From NCBI GenBank assembly GCA_900549185.1, contig URNM01000039.1:1-14078 (forward strand): a stretch of DNA of 14,078 bases, written 5' to 3'. Of this stretch, positions 8,087-14,078 are shown one piece after another. Made by a program: the position numbers and the translations under genes. A model generated the notes under the pieces. The model saw only the letters and a list, made by a program, of their open reading frames with translations. It had not been told where the DNA came from and did no database searches. Source of the DNA: an uncultured Collinsella sp. Lineage in GTDB: Bacteria; Actinomycetota; Coriobacteriia; Coriobacteriales; Coriobacteriaceae. Every line of letters begins with the position of its first letter. Within the stretch, counting starts at the first letter, position 1.

Positions 8087-8112
8087 GAGGCCGGAGCTTT
8101 AGCTCCGGCCTC
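8087..8112. repeat. Perfect 12-bp inverted repeat (hairpin)
   Basis: GAGGCCGGAGCT (8087-8098) and its exact complement (8101-8112) separated by TT. Not followed by a T-run on either strand, so not an obvious terminator. It lies in the gene-free stretch between the two larger palindromic elements. Confidence 0.85.
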
Positions 8113-8122
8113 CCCATATAAG

Positions 8123-8141
8123 GGCTCGGCAAAGCCGAGCC
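8123..8141. repeat. Perfect 8-bp inverted repeat (hairpin)
   Basis: GGCTCGGC (8123-8130), loop AAA, GCCGAGCC (8134-8141). Very GC-rich small hairpin with no T-run, 10 bp after the previous one. Confidence 0.8.
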
Positions 8142-8181
8142 ACAAAATTTGCATCAGCCCCCAGAACATGTTTGAGAACTG

Positions 8182-8332
8182 TGTCCGGAGCACGTGGACG
8201 TAGGGTCGGAATGGGGGTAACTTCCCAACGCATTCCGCAGGGGGCGGTACATTTTGTAGCGCGAAGCGCGAATCAAAATGTACCGCATGCCCGAGGACGC
8301 GTTGGGAAGTTACCCCCATTCCGACCCGGACA
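8182..8332 (-). repeat. Structured inverted-repeat element B (same family as 7886-8032, reversed)
   Basis: Outer arms 8203-8231 and 8299-8327 are perfectly complementary over 29 bp. Inner arms 8244-8256 and 8274-8286 are perfect over 13 bp. A small GCGC-GAA-GCGC hairpin (8259-8269) forms the apex, and TGTCCGG (8182-8188) can pair with CCGGACA (8326-8332, overlapping the arm end). Read on the minus strand, the segments between the stems are GTCCTCGGGCATGC (8298-8285) and GCCCCCTGCGGAATG (8245-8231). They match those of element A at 13/14 and 12/15 positions, while the stem sequences are largely different. No coding potential is believable here. It ends 34 bp before the tRNA-Leu promoter dyad. 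Confidence 0.85.
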
Positions 8333-8365
8333 TATAGATCTACCTGCGCATTTACAAATTCGTAA

Positions 8366-8414
8366 ACTTTTTTGAAAAAAGTGCTTGCACAGTTCTCGAA
8401 TCATAGGTTATTAT
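8366..8414 (+). promoter_or_regulatory. tRNA-Leu promoter with upstream A/T dyad
   Basis: ACTTTTTTGAAAAAAGT (8366-8382) is a near-perfect palindrome (8-bp arms around G8374). It is followed by -35 TTGCAC (8385-8390) and -10 TATTAT (8409-8414) with an 18-bp spacer. The A/T block directly upstream of the -35 sits where an UP element would bind the alpha subunit. The same arrangement precedes both tRNA-Gly genes. The transcript would carry a leader of about 50 nt before the tRNA. Confidence 0.75.
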
Positions 8415-8471
8415 CTTCCTCGTTGAACGCGCGGGTCCAACAAAACGAACCGTGAATCAACAACATAGCAT

Positions 8472-8561
8472 GTCGGAGTGGCGGAATTGGCAGACGCGCT
8501 AGCTTGAGGTGCTAGTGACCGCTTTTTGGTCATGCGGGTTCAAGTCCCGCCTCCGACACCA
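8472..8561 (+). tRNA. tRNA-Leu (anticodon GAG)
   Basis: Complete class II cloverleaf. Acceptor GTCGGAG (8472-8478) pairs with CTCCGAC (8551-8557), discriminator A, and CCA encoded at 8559-8561. Anticodon stem CTAGC/GCTAG encloses the loop TTGAGGT with anticodon GAG at 8506-8508, reading CUC and CUU leucine codons. The long variable arm is TGACC/GGTCA (8516-8520, 8528-8532) with a T-rich loop. The T arm is GCGGG-TTCAAGT-CCCGC. The long variable arm and anticodon together make this Leu. Confidence 0.97.
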
Positions 8562-8572
8562 TCGCATTTGAG

Positions 8573-8594
8573 AAGCCTCTTCGGAGGCTTTTTT
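8573..8594 (+). terminator. Rho-independent terminator after tRNA-Leu
   Basis: Stem AAGCCTC (8573-8579) with GAGGCTT (8584-8590), stable TTCG tetraloop, then a T-run to 8594. It lies 11 bp after the encoded CCA and only 26 bp before the next coding region. Confidence 0.93.
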
Positions 8595-8620
8595 GTTACC
8601 GATAGACGGTGGGGTCCACG

Positions 8621-10966
8621 ATGGAAACGCTTGAACGCAACGAGTGGGCAGACGTTGCCCAACTAGTCGAGATCACGAGCGATGCTGTCATCATCTGCGA
8701 GCTCGACGGAACCATTCTGCATGTGAATAATCGCTTACTTGGTTTGATGTGCGAGGAACGCGCCGACGTCATCGGTGGAGATGTTAAAGACGTCCTGTAC
8801 TCGTCCGCTTTTGAACGTGCGACGGAACATCGTCTGCCATTTGAAACTGATGGCTCCGAGAACGAACTGATGCTCAAGCTGAGTGACGGCTCCTTTATCC
8901 CCGTCTTGGTTCGTGCGGGCTCCGTAACGCCTCCACGCATCTTTGGGCGCCGCGCGCCACGTGTCCTGGTGGCGCTCCATAGCATCGAAGAACAGTATTC
9001 GCACGACCGCCAGCTCAAGCGTGCGCTTTCGGAGCTTAGAGTGGCGAACAAGCGCCTCTCTGGCACGCTCTCGGTCATTATGAGCACTGTGGGCTCCGAT
9101 GAGTTACCCAGCCTACTTGATACCGTTTTGAACCAGCTTGTAGGAACGCTCGATGCTTCGGGTGCCGCTATCTATTTTTCTGAGAGCGGCGGTTTTAAAC
9201 TTCGCGGTGTTTCCAAGGAGCTGTACGACAGCTACCTGCCTGAGTTTTTGCCGTATGGTGCTGGCATTCCGACGTATGTTCTTCGTGAGTCGCGTGCCTG
9301 TCGCTTGTCGATTCAACAGGACCTTGAGGGTGATAAGGCCGCCTCCGGTATGTTTATGGACTTGGACAATCGTTCTAAGCACCTGTTGCGCATGCAGGAT
9401 ATGCCTCCGTACCGCAGCGAGATCTGTCTTCCCGTTTTTTACGGTACGCAGATTCTTGGCGTGCTGGAAGTTGGTTGGAAACGCCCTCAGGCACCGCTCG
9501 CCTATGACGTTAATGTGCTCGAGGTCATTTGCGATTACCTGTCTATCCAGCTGGTCGGCATGGCATCGAGCCTTCGCTCCCGTCGCACGGCCGAGCTTGG
9601 CCGCTCGCTCAATGTCTTGCGTGATGAGTTGTTTACCTTTCTAGACGATTCCGCCGCGGCTACCCAGGCGGTATCGTCCGAGATCTGCAATATGCTTAAC
9701 TGCCATTTTTGCCCTGTTGAGTATGACGCCAGTCTGGATTCCTACGTCATAGATTTTGAAGGCGGCAGTCGCGTTGCTTTGCCGGACGATCCCGAGAAGC
9801 TTTTCTTTTCCACGACGGCGCCAGCGGCACGTCTGGGGGCTGGCCCTGATGGCTTTGAGGCATCTGTTTTGGGCGGTACGAGTGCCGAGGACCTTAAGCA
9901 CGTCCGTATAACTCGCGTTGACGAATCGATGCCTATGGGAGGCTGGCTTAGGGCGCATGGTCTGCCTTGTCAAGGTCTCTACGTCGACTCCGGCATCGAG
10001 GCGGGGCGCCCGCGCTCTGAGGGTGATGGCAAGCACAGTAACGACGCGATTGTTCCTGCTTCTGTTGCGAAGAGCCCGACGACGCGCGCGCTGCTGCTTC
10101 GTGATGGTAGCCAAGAGCCGATTGATGATCTTGAATATGACTACTTGGTGCACTTGGCGCATGACTTTGAACTGATCTACGAAGGCGAATCTCAAAAGCG
10201 CGAGGAGCGCCATATCGCTCAGACCCTTCAGATCGGCATGAGAAATTCCCTGGGGGATGTTCCGGGTATCGCAACCGATTCGGTGTACCTGTCGGCCACG
10301 AACTCGGCGTTGGTCGGCGGCGATTTCTATACGCTCATCCGTCTTCCCGACGACTGCGCCGTCATGATTTTGGGCGATGTGTCTGGCAAAGGCATTGAGG
10401 CTGCATCGATGTCCGCGCTCGTCAAGACGGCCCTGACGGCATATGCCTGGGAGGGCGCTGGACCGGCCCGCATGGCACGCTCCCTTAACAGCATGCTCAT
10501 GGGCTTCTCGAGGGTCGAGACGTTCGTGACGGCCTTTATCGCCAAGATTGACCTTAAAGCCGGACGCGCAACGTATTGTTCGGCGGGCCATCCTCCGACC
10601 ATGGTCATCAGGCCAGAGTCGATGCCGCTGGGTGGCGGCGAGGCCCGTGGGGGAGAGGTCGAGCTGCTTGGATGCCAATCGGGCGTAATCGGTGCCTTTG
10701 AGAGCATGGTGTACGAGACGGGAGTGTTTACGTTCGCTCCTGGCGACATGCTCTTCATGTATACGGATGGAACGATTGAGGCCCGCGACCGCACCGGAGC
10801 GTTCTTTGGCGAGCAGCGCCTTCGTGACCTTCTGCTCTCTGTCTCGGGTGAGGGCGTATCGGGAATCTGCGGCAAGGTCTTGGGCGAGCTTGACCGATTT
10901 ACCGAATCGGCGCTGGACGATGACATTGCATTGGTGTCCCTTGAGTTTTTACGGGGTCGTTCATAG
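8621..10966 (+). CDS. PAS-GAF sensor, SpoIIE/RsbU-type PPM serine phosphatase
   Basis: Predicted cytosolic phosphatase that removes phosphate from a Ser/Thr on a STAS-domain partner. In the 781 residues I see an N-terminal PAS-like domain (about 8-115), a helical linker, and a GAF-like domain (about 160-311). A long divergent middle region (about 315-525) that I cannot assign follows, then a charged helix (about 530-550) ending in the family's HIAQTLQ lead-in. The phosphatase domain (about 555-781) keeps all metal-binding aspartates: GGDFY (D568), GDVSGKG (D586), YTDG (D716) and DDDIAL (D766-D768). It should be active. No membrane segments. I prefer the ATG at 8621 (GGTGGGG at 8608-8614 upstream) over a GTG at 8609 with no ribosome site. 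There is no room for a normal promoter between the tRNA-Leu terminator and this start. The next gene encodes a STAS-HATPase protein, its likely partner. Confidence 0.9.
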   Translation: METLERNEWADVAQLVEITSDAVIICELDGTILHVNNRLLGLMCEERADVIGGDVKDVLYSSAFERATEHRLPFETDGSENELMLKLSDGSFIPVLVRAGSVTPPRIFGRRAPRVLVALHSIEEQYSHDRQLKRALSELRVANKRLSGTLSVIMSTVGSDELPSLLDTVLNQLVGTLDASGAAIYFSESGGFKLRGVSKELYDSYLPEFLPYGAGIPTYVLRESRACRLSIQQDLEGDKAASGMFMDLDNRSKHLLRMQDMPPYRSEICLPVFYGTQILGVLEVGWKRPQAPLAYDVNVLEVICDYLSIQLVGMASSLRSRRTAELGRSLNVLRDELFTFLDDSAAATQAVSSEICNMLNCHFCPVEYDASLDSYVIDFEGGSRVALPDDPEKLFFSTTAPAARLGAGPDGFEASVLGGTSAEDLKHVRITRVDESMPMGGWLRAHGLPCQGLYVDSGIEAGRPRSEGDGKHSNDAIVPASVAKSPTTRALLLRDGSQEPIDDLEYDYLVHLAHDFELIYEGESQKREERHIAQTLQIGMRNSLGDVPGIATDSVYLSATNSALVGGDFYTLIRLPDDCAVMILGDVSGKGIEAASMSALVKTALTAYAWEGAGPARMARSLNSMLMGFSRVETFVTAFIAKIDLKAGRATYCSAGHPPTMVIRPESMPLGGGEARGGEVELLGCQSGVIGAFESMVYETGVFTFAPGDMLFMYTDGTIEARDRTGAFFGEQRLRDLLLSVSGEGVSGICGKVLGELDRFTESALDDDIALVSLEFLRGRS

Positions 10967-11044
10967 ACGACGCTGGGCGGGCTGAATCCGTACGGTTGGG
11001 GAAACGAATGCATCGAGTGGGCTTTTTTGGGGAACCATGGTCGT

Positions 11045-11791
11045 ATGAATGAGTGGAATGACATAGCGGTTTTGACGCCACCAGGCGATATCGACATCGC
11101 CACGGTGCCTGCGCTGCGTCGGCGGCTGGATGCTTTGATTGGCCGCGGCGTGCGTCGTGTCGTCATCAACTGTCAGGCTGTTAGCTTTATCGATTCGACG
11201 GGCTTGGCATTCCTGCTTACGCGCGCTCGTGAGCTCATGAGGCGAGAAGGCCTGCTTTCGCTCGTCAATGCATCAGGTGAAGTTGTTCGCTTTTTGGAGA
11301 TTGCTCGTCTTGTCGATATCCTTCATGTCGCGGGGCCGGCACGGGAGTCTATTCCCGCCATTCCGGTGGGGGAGCTGCCTCGCTGGAGTAAGAGCGTCGA
11401 GGTCCGTCAGGGTATCGAGAATCTTCCATACTACCGGCATCGCATCGCCGAACTCCTTGAATCGCTTCCGTTGCGCCGTGACGAGCGCTACGATGTCGCA
11501 TTGGCGTCGGGGGAGGCGCTGGGTAATGCCTATGACCATGCGGGTGGTATCGGGTGCGTCCTGACGGTTCAGGCCTATGGCGATCGCGTTGTGGTTGAGG
11601 TGCTTGATCGAGGTGTCGGCTATTCTATCGATGAAACGAGCGAACCGGTCGCATCTGAGGAGCGTGGCCGTGGCATCAAGCTTATGCGTATGCTCGTCGA
11701 TAACGTGGAGGTTGCTCGTCGTACGGACGGCGCCGGCACGCGCGTGCAGATGGTGAAGCTGTTTAGCGGAGCGCTGGAATCGTGTGCCTAG
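11045..11791 (+). CDS. STAS-HATPase fusion (anti-anti-sigma and anti-sigma kinase domains in one protein)
   Basis: The 248-residue protein joins two domains that are normally separate partner-switch proteins. Residues about 4-98 form a STAS domain with IDSTG, whose Ser51 matches the phosphorylated serine of SpoIIAA/RsbV. Residues about 128-245 form an RsbW/SpoIIAB-like GHKL ATPase: N box EALGNAYDHA with E157, N161 and H165, G1 box DRGVGY (D188), and GRG (208-210). The catalytic Glu and Mg-binding Asn are kept, so serine kinase activity is plausible. The upstream phosphatase ends 78 bp before. I chose the ATG at 11045; TTG at 11027 is in frame and a GGGGA (11029-11033) sits rather far (11 nt) from the ATG, so the start is uncertain. 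No sigma factor gene is nearby and no clear intrinsic terminator follows. The target could be a distant sigma factor or another protein. Confidence 0.88.
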   Translation: MNEWNDIAVLTPPGDIDIATVPALRRRLDALIGRGVRRVVINCQAVSFIDSTGLAFLLTRARELMRREGLLSLVNASGEVVRFLEIARLVDILHVAGPARESIPAIPVGELPRWSKSVEVRQGIENLPYYRHRIAELLESLPLRRDERYDVALASGEALGNAYDHAGGIGCVLTVQAYGDRVVVEVLDRGVGYSIDETSEPVASEERGRGIKLMRMLVDNVEVARRTDGAGTRVQMVKLFSGALESCA

Positions 11792-11837
11792 CCAATCGCT
11801 TTAGCGCGTTTAGCTACTAAGAACATGCGGCAGACAA

Positions 11838-11884
11838 GTTTTTTGAAAAAAGTACTTGCGTCTTTTGGACAACTCGCGTAAATT
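11838..11884 (+). promoter_or_regulatory. tRNA-Gly promoter (copy 1) with upstream A/T dyad
   Basis: TTTTTTGAAAAAA (11839-11851) followed by GT, then -35 TTGCGT (11856-11861), 17-bp spacer and -10 TAAATT (11879-11884). The mature tRNA starts 13 bp after the -10, so the leader is only a few nucleotides. Layout matches the tRNA-Leu promoter. Confidence 0.75.
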
Positions 11885-11896
11885 AATAACCCGCAA

Positions 11897-11972
11897 GCGG
11901 ACATGGCTCAGTTGGTAGAGCACAACCTTGCCAAGGTTGGGGTCGCGGGTTCGAGCCCCGTTGTCCGCTCCA
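11897..11972 (+). tRNA. tRNA-Gly (anticodon GCC), copy 1
   Basis: Complete 76-nt gene with encoded CCA. Acceptor GCGGACA (11897-11903) pairs with TGTCCGC (11962-11968), discriminator T, CCA 11970-11972. Anticodon stem CAACC/GGTTG encloses TTGCCAA, giving GCC at 11930-11932 for GGC/GGU. T loop TTCGAGC is canonical. A second copy, identical as far as it is present, begins at 14026. Confidence 0.97.
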
Positions 11973-11980
11973 AACGCAAT

Positions 11981-12012
11981 AGCCCGGCTACTACGGTAGC
12001 CGGGCTTTTTTG
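11981..12012 (+). terminator. Rho-independent terminator after tRNA-Gly copy 1
   Basis: Perfect 11-bp stem AGCCCGGCTAC (11981-11991) with 11996-12006, TACG tetraloop, then a seven-base T-run (12006-12012). Confidence 0.95.
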
Positions 12013-12150
12013 TATCCATCGCATGGGCTCGAACCCGAGAGGGAGCGAGCGTTTTGGGTCGTGGCTGTGGCGTTGTTTGCTGTGAATGTCAGCTTTGGGC
12101 GTATCATCGTGGGCATCTCACAAAACCTCGTTGCAAGGGAGGCACGCCCC

Positions 12151-13884
12151 ATGGTTACAGAAAAGTCTTCTTCGCGTTCATGGATGTCCGATGCCGCGAT
12201 CTATCAGATCTACCCGCGCTCGTTTAAGGATTCGACTGGTTCGGGTCTGGGCGATATCGCGGGCATTACCCAGCAGATGGACTATCTTGAGCGGCTGGGT
12301 ATCGAGGCCATCTGGCTGAGCCCGTTTTACCCATCGCCTCTTGTCGATGGTGGCTATGATGTGGCGGACTACTGCGATGTCGATCCACGTCTCGGCTCGC
12401 TTGACGACTTCGATGACATGATCGCTGCGGCTCACGCGTGCGGCATCAAGGTCATCGTCGACATCGTGCCCAACCATTCATCCAACCAGCACCCGTGGTT
12501 CAAAGCCGCTCTTGCCGCTGGCCCCGGATCGCCCGAGCGCGCTCGTTATATCTTCCGCGATGGTCGCGGCGAGCACGGCGAGTTGCCTCCCACCAATTGG
12601 AATGCCAACTTTGGCGGCCCCGCCTGGACGCGTGTCGCGGACGGTCAGTGGTATCTGCACATGTTTACGCCCGAGCAGCCGGACTTTGACTGGTCATGCC
12701 CCGAGGTTCACGCGTTCTTTTGCGACGTCCTGACGTTTTGGAGCGATCGAGGCGTCGATGGCTTTCGCATTGATGTGGCGCACGGTCTTGCCAAGGATCT
12801 CGACCGCGATGACCTCGACCGGTGGCATCTCGCCGAGGGCGATGACATGGTTGACGACGGCACCCATCCGCTGTGGGACCGCAACGAGGTCCACGAGATC
12901 TATCGCGAGTGGCGCCGCGTGTTCGACCGCTATAATCCGCCGCGCAGCGCCGTTGCCGAGGCGTGGGTGCTGCCCGAGCGCCAGTATCTCTACGCGCGCC
13001 CCAGCGAGCTTGGCCAGACATTCAACTTTGAGTTCGCCAAGGCCACTTGGACCTATGATGACATGCACACTGCAATCGAGAAGGGCTTGAAGGCAGCCGT
13101 CGAATCCGATTCCGCCTCGACCTGGGTACTCTCCAACCACGACGTGCCGCGCGTGGCGACGCGCTATGCCCTGCCGCAAATCAAGGCGACGCGCTACCAC
13201 CAGATTGCGCTCGACTGGCTCTTACGCGACGGGTCGTCTTATGACGAGGACCGTGAACTCGGCGAGCGCCGCGCGCGGGCGGCCCTTTTGCTTGAGCTAG
13301 CGCTTCCGGGCTCGGCATACGTGTATCAGGGTGAGGAGCTCGGCCTTTTTGAGGTGGCTGACATCCCGTGGGCTGTACTCGAAGATCCCACTGCGACCAA
13401 TACGCACGGACCGAAGCGCGAGAAGGGGCGCGACGGCTGTCGTGTGCCCCTGCCGTGGGTGGCGGCGGACGATCCCGCGCAGGGCGGATCGTTTGGGTTT
13501 TCGCCGGCGGACGCCGATGCGGCGCCCCATCTGCCGCAGCCTGCATGGTTTTCCGATTACGCCGCCGATAGGGAAGAAGCGGACCCGACATCGATGCTTG
13601 CGCTCTATCGTGACGCCCTCTGGCTGCGGCGCAAGCTGCGCGGGTGCGCCAACGATCTTGCGTGGCTCGATCTTGACGGGCGCACCGGCCTTGCGGATGG
13701 TGCCGAGGGCGCTGAGGGCGGCGTCATCGCCTATCGCCGCGACAACGGCTGGGCGTGTGTGACGAACTTCGGCGCAGCACCCGTTGGGCTGCCGGCGGGC
13801 AGAGTCCTGCTCACCTCATCACCGCTTGCAGACGGCAGGCTCGCGCAGGACAGCTCTGCCTGGATCATGCTCGCTGAGTTGTAG
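12151..13884 (+). CDS. GH13 family alpha-glucosidase
   Basis: Predicted cytosolic glycosidase releasing glucose from the non-reducing end of short alpha-glucosides such as malto- or isomalto-oligosaccharides. The 577 residues show the conserved GH13 regions in order: YQIYPRSFKDSTGSGLGDI near the start, region I DIVPNH (D104, H109), region II GFRIDVAH with nucleophile D208, region III AVAEAW with acid/base E270, and region IV SNHD with H330 and D331. No signal peptide is seen, so it acts on imported sugars. The GFRIDVAHG pattern resembles actinobacterial (bifidobacterial) alpha-glucosidases. Bond specificity (1,4 versus 1,6, or sucrose) cannot be settled from the motifs. The ATG at 12151 has AAGGGAGG at 12135-12142. 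The frame is open back to 12010, but that start lies inside the tRNA terminator. It stands alone between two tRNA-Gly genes; no convincing promoter or terminator was seen. Confidence 0.92.
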   Translation: MVTEKSSSRSWMSDAAIYQIYPRSFKDSTGSGLGDIAGITQQMDYLERLGIEAIWLSPFYPSPLVDGGYDVADYCDVDPRLGSLDDFDDMIAAAHACGIKVIVDIVPNHSSNQHPWFKAALAAGPGSPERARYIFRDGRGEHGELPPTNWNANFGGPAWTRVADGQWYLHMFTPEQPDFDWSCPEVHAFFCDVLTFWSDRGVDGFRIDVAHGLAKDLDRDDLDRWHLAEGDDMVDDGTHPLWDRNEVHEIYREWRRVFDRYNPPRSAVAEAWVLPERQYLYARPSELGQTFNFEFAKATWTYDDMHTAIEKGLKAAVESDSASTWVLSNHDVPRVATRYALPQIKATRYHQIALDWLLRDGSSYDEDRELGERRARAALLLELALPGSAYVYQGEELGLFEVADIPWAVLEDPTATNTHGPKREKGRDGCRVPLPWVAADDPAQGGSFGFSPADADAAPHLPQPAWFSDYAADREEADPTSMLALYRDALWLRRKLRGCANDLAWLDLDGRTGLADGAEGAEGGVIAYRRDNGWACVTNFGAAPVGLPAGRVLLTSSPLADGRLAQDSSAWIMLAEL

Positions 13885-13966
13885 GGGCCTTTTGCGGCGA
13901 ATTTGCGTTTGCCTACACCTTCCGTGGTGGCTGATGTCTTCGCGAGGTTCGCGAGGGCGTTGGAAA

Positions 13967-14013
13967 ACTTTTCAAAAAAAGTTCTTGCATAGGATGCGGG
14001 CATCACGTAAGAT
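13967..14013 (+). promoter_or_regulatory. tRNA-Gly promoter (copy 2) with upstream A/T dyad
   Basis: ACTTTTCAAAAAAAGT (13967-13982) is the same A/T dyad type, followed by -35 TTGCAT (13985-13990), 17-bp spacer and -10 TAAGAT (14008-14013). The tRNA starts 13 bp after the -10, as in copy 1. ATTAAT just after the start of the -10 region is shared with copy 1. Confidence 0.75.
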
Positions 14014-14025
14014 TAATCCTCGTAA

Positions 14026-14078
14026 GCGGACATGGCTCAGTTGGTAGAGCACAACCTTGCCAAGGTTGGGGTCGCGGG
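14026..14078 (+). tRNA. tRNA-Gly (anticodon GCC), copy 2, truncated by the window end
   Basis: The 53 bases present are identical to the first 53 bases of the tRNA-Gly at 11897, including acceptor 5' strand, D arm, anticodon arm with GCC, variable loop and start of the T arm. The 3' part with the CCA lies beyond the window. Confidence 0.93.

Noticed and set aside
7886..8332. CRISPR array or insertion sequence in the gene-free region
   Set aside because: There are no regularly spaced direct repeats with unique spacers, no transposase and no target-site duplication that I could see; the repeats are inverted and nested.
8065..8375. Short frames on both strands across the inverted-repeat stretch (minus 8065-8319, plus 8172-8375)
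   Set aside because: They read the two arms of the same palindrome, giving similar peptides on both strands, and have no ribosome binding site. The sequence is explained by the inverted repeats.
12010..12150. Extended N-terminus of the alpha-glucosidase starting at 12010
   Set aside because: That start is inside the T-run of the tRNA-Gly terminator, and the added residues show no GH13 similarity; the ATG at 12151 has a strong ribosome binding site.
13939..13956. Tandem 9-bp repeat TTCGCGAGG x2 upstream of tRNA-Gly copy 2
   Set aside because: Real but only two units; no similar repeat at the other tRNA promoters, so no function can be argued.

Overview
The window reads as one assembled contig from a moderately GC-rich Gram-positive actinobacterium. 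The best guess is Collinsella or a close relative in the Coriobacteriia. This rests on the gpmI-secG order, strong AAGGAGG-type ribosome binding sites, tRNA genes with encoded CCA, and the overall protein flavour; no rRNA or marker gene is present to confirm it. Both ends are assembly-limited. Bases 1-20 are Nextera transposase adapter, and the right end stops inside a tRNA-Gly gene that duplicates one 2.1 kb upstream.

Layout, all genes on the + strand. (i) 22-1692: the 3' part of gpmI (glycolysis), a strong terminator, secG (protein export), a terminator. (ii) 1934-7876: a complete oligopeptide ABC importer oppA-oppB-oppC-oppD-oppF. OppA is a lipoprotein with a twin-arginine-like signal. The genes from oppB onward are tightly packed, and a hairpin separates oppA from oppB. 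(iii) 7877-8365: about 490 bp with no gene, packed with inverted repeats. Two of them (7886-8032 and 8182-8332) lie in opposite orientations and appear to be diverged members of one family: paired arms of different sequence flank the same conserved, largely unpaired internal segments. This is the most novel-looking signal in the window. (iv) 8366-8594: tRNA-Leu(GAG) with promoter and terminator. (v) 8621-11791: a PAS-GAF-SpoIIE-type phosphatase followed by a STAS-HATPase fusion protein. Together they look like a compact partner-switching signalling module. (vi) 11838-12012: tRNA-Gly(GCC) with promoter and terminator. (vii) 12151-13884: a GH13 alpha-glucosidase. (viii) 13967-14078: promoter and 5' part of a second, identical tRNA-Gly(GCC).

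The peptide importer and the alpha-glucosidase fit a gut saccharolytic and peptide-using lifestyle. The phosphatase and STAS-HATPase pair would convert a sensed signal into dephosphorylation of a STAS serine and so control an unseen target, classically a sigma factor. All three tRNA genes share a near-palindromic A/T dyad directly upstream of a TTGCnn -35 box.
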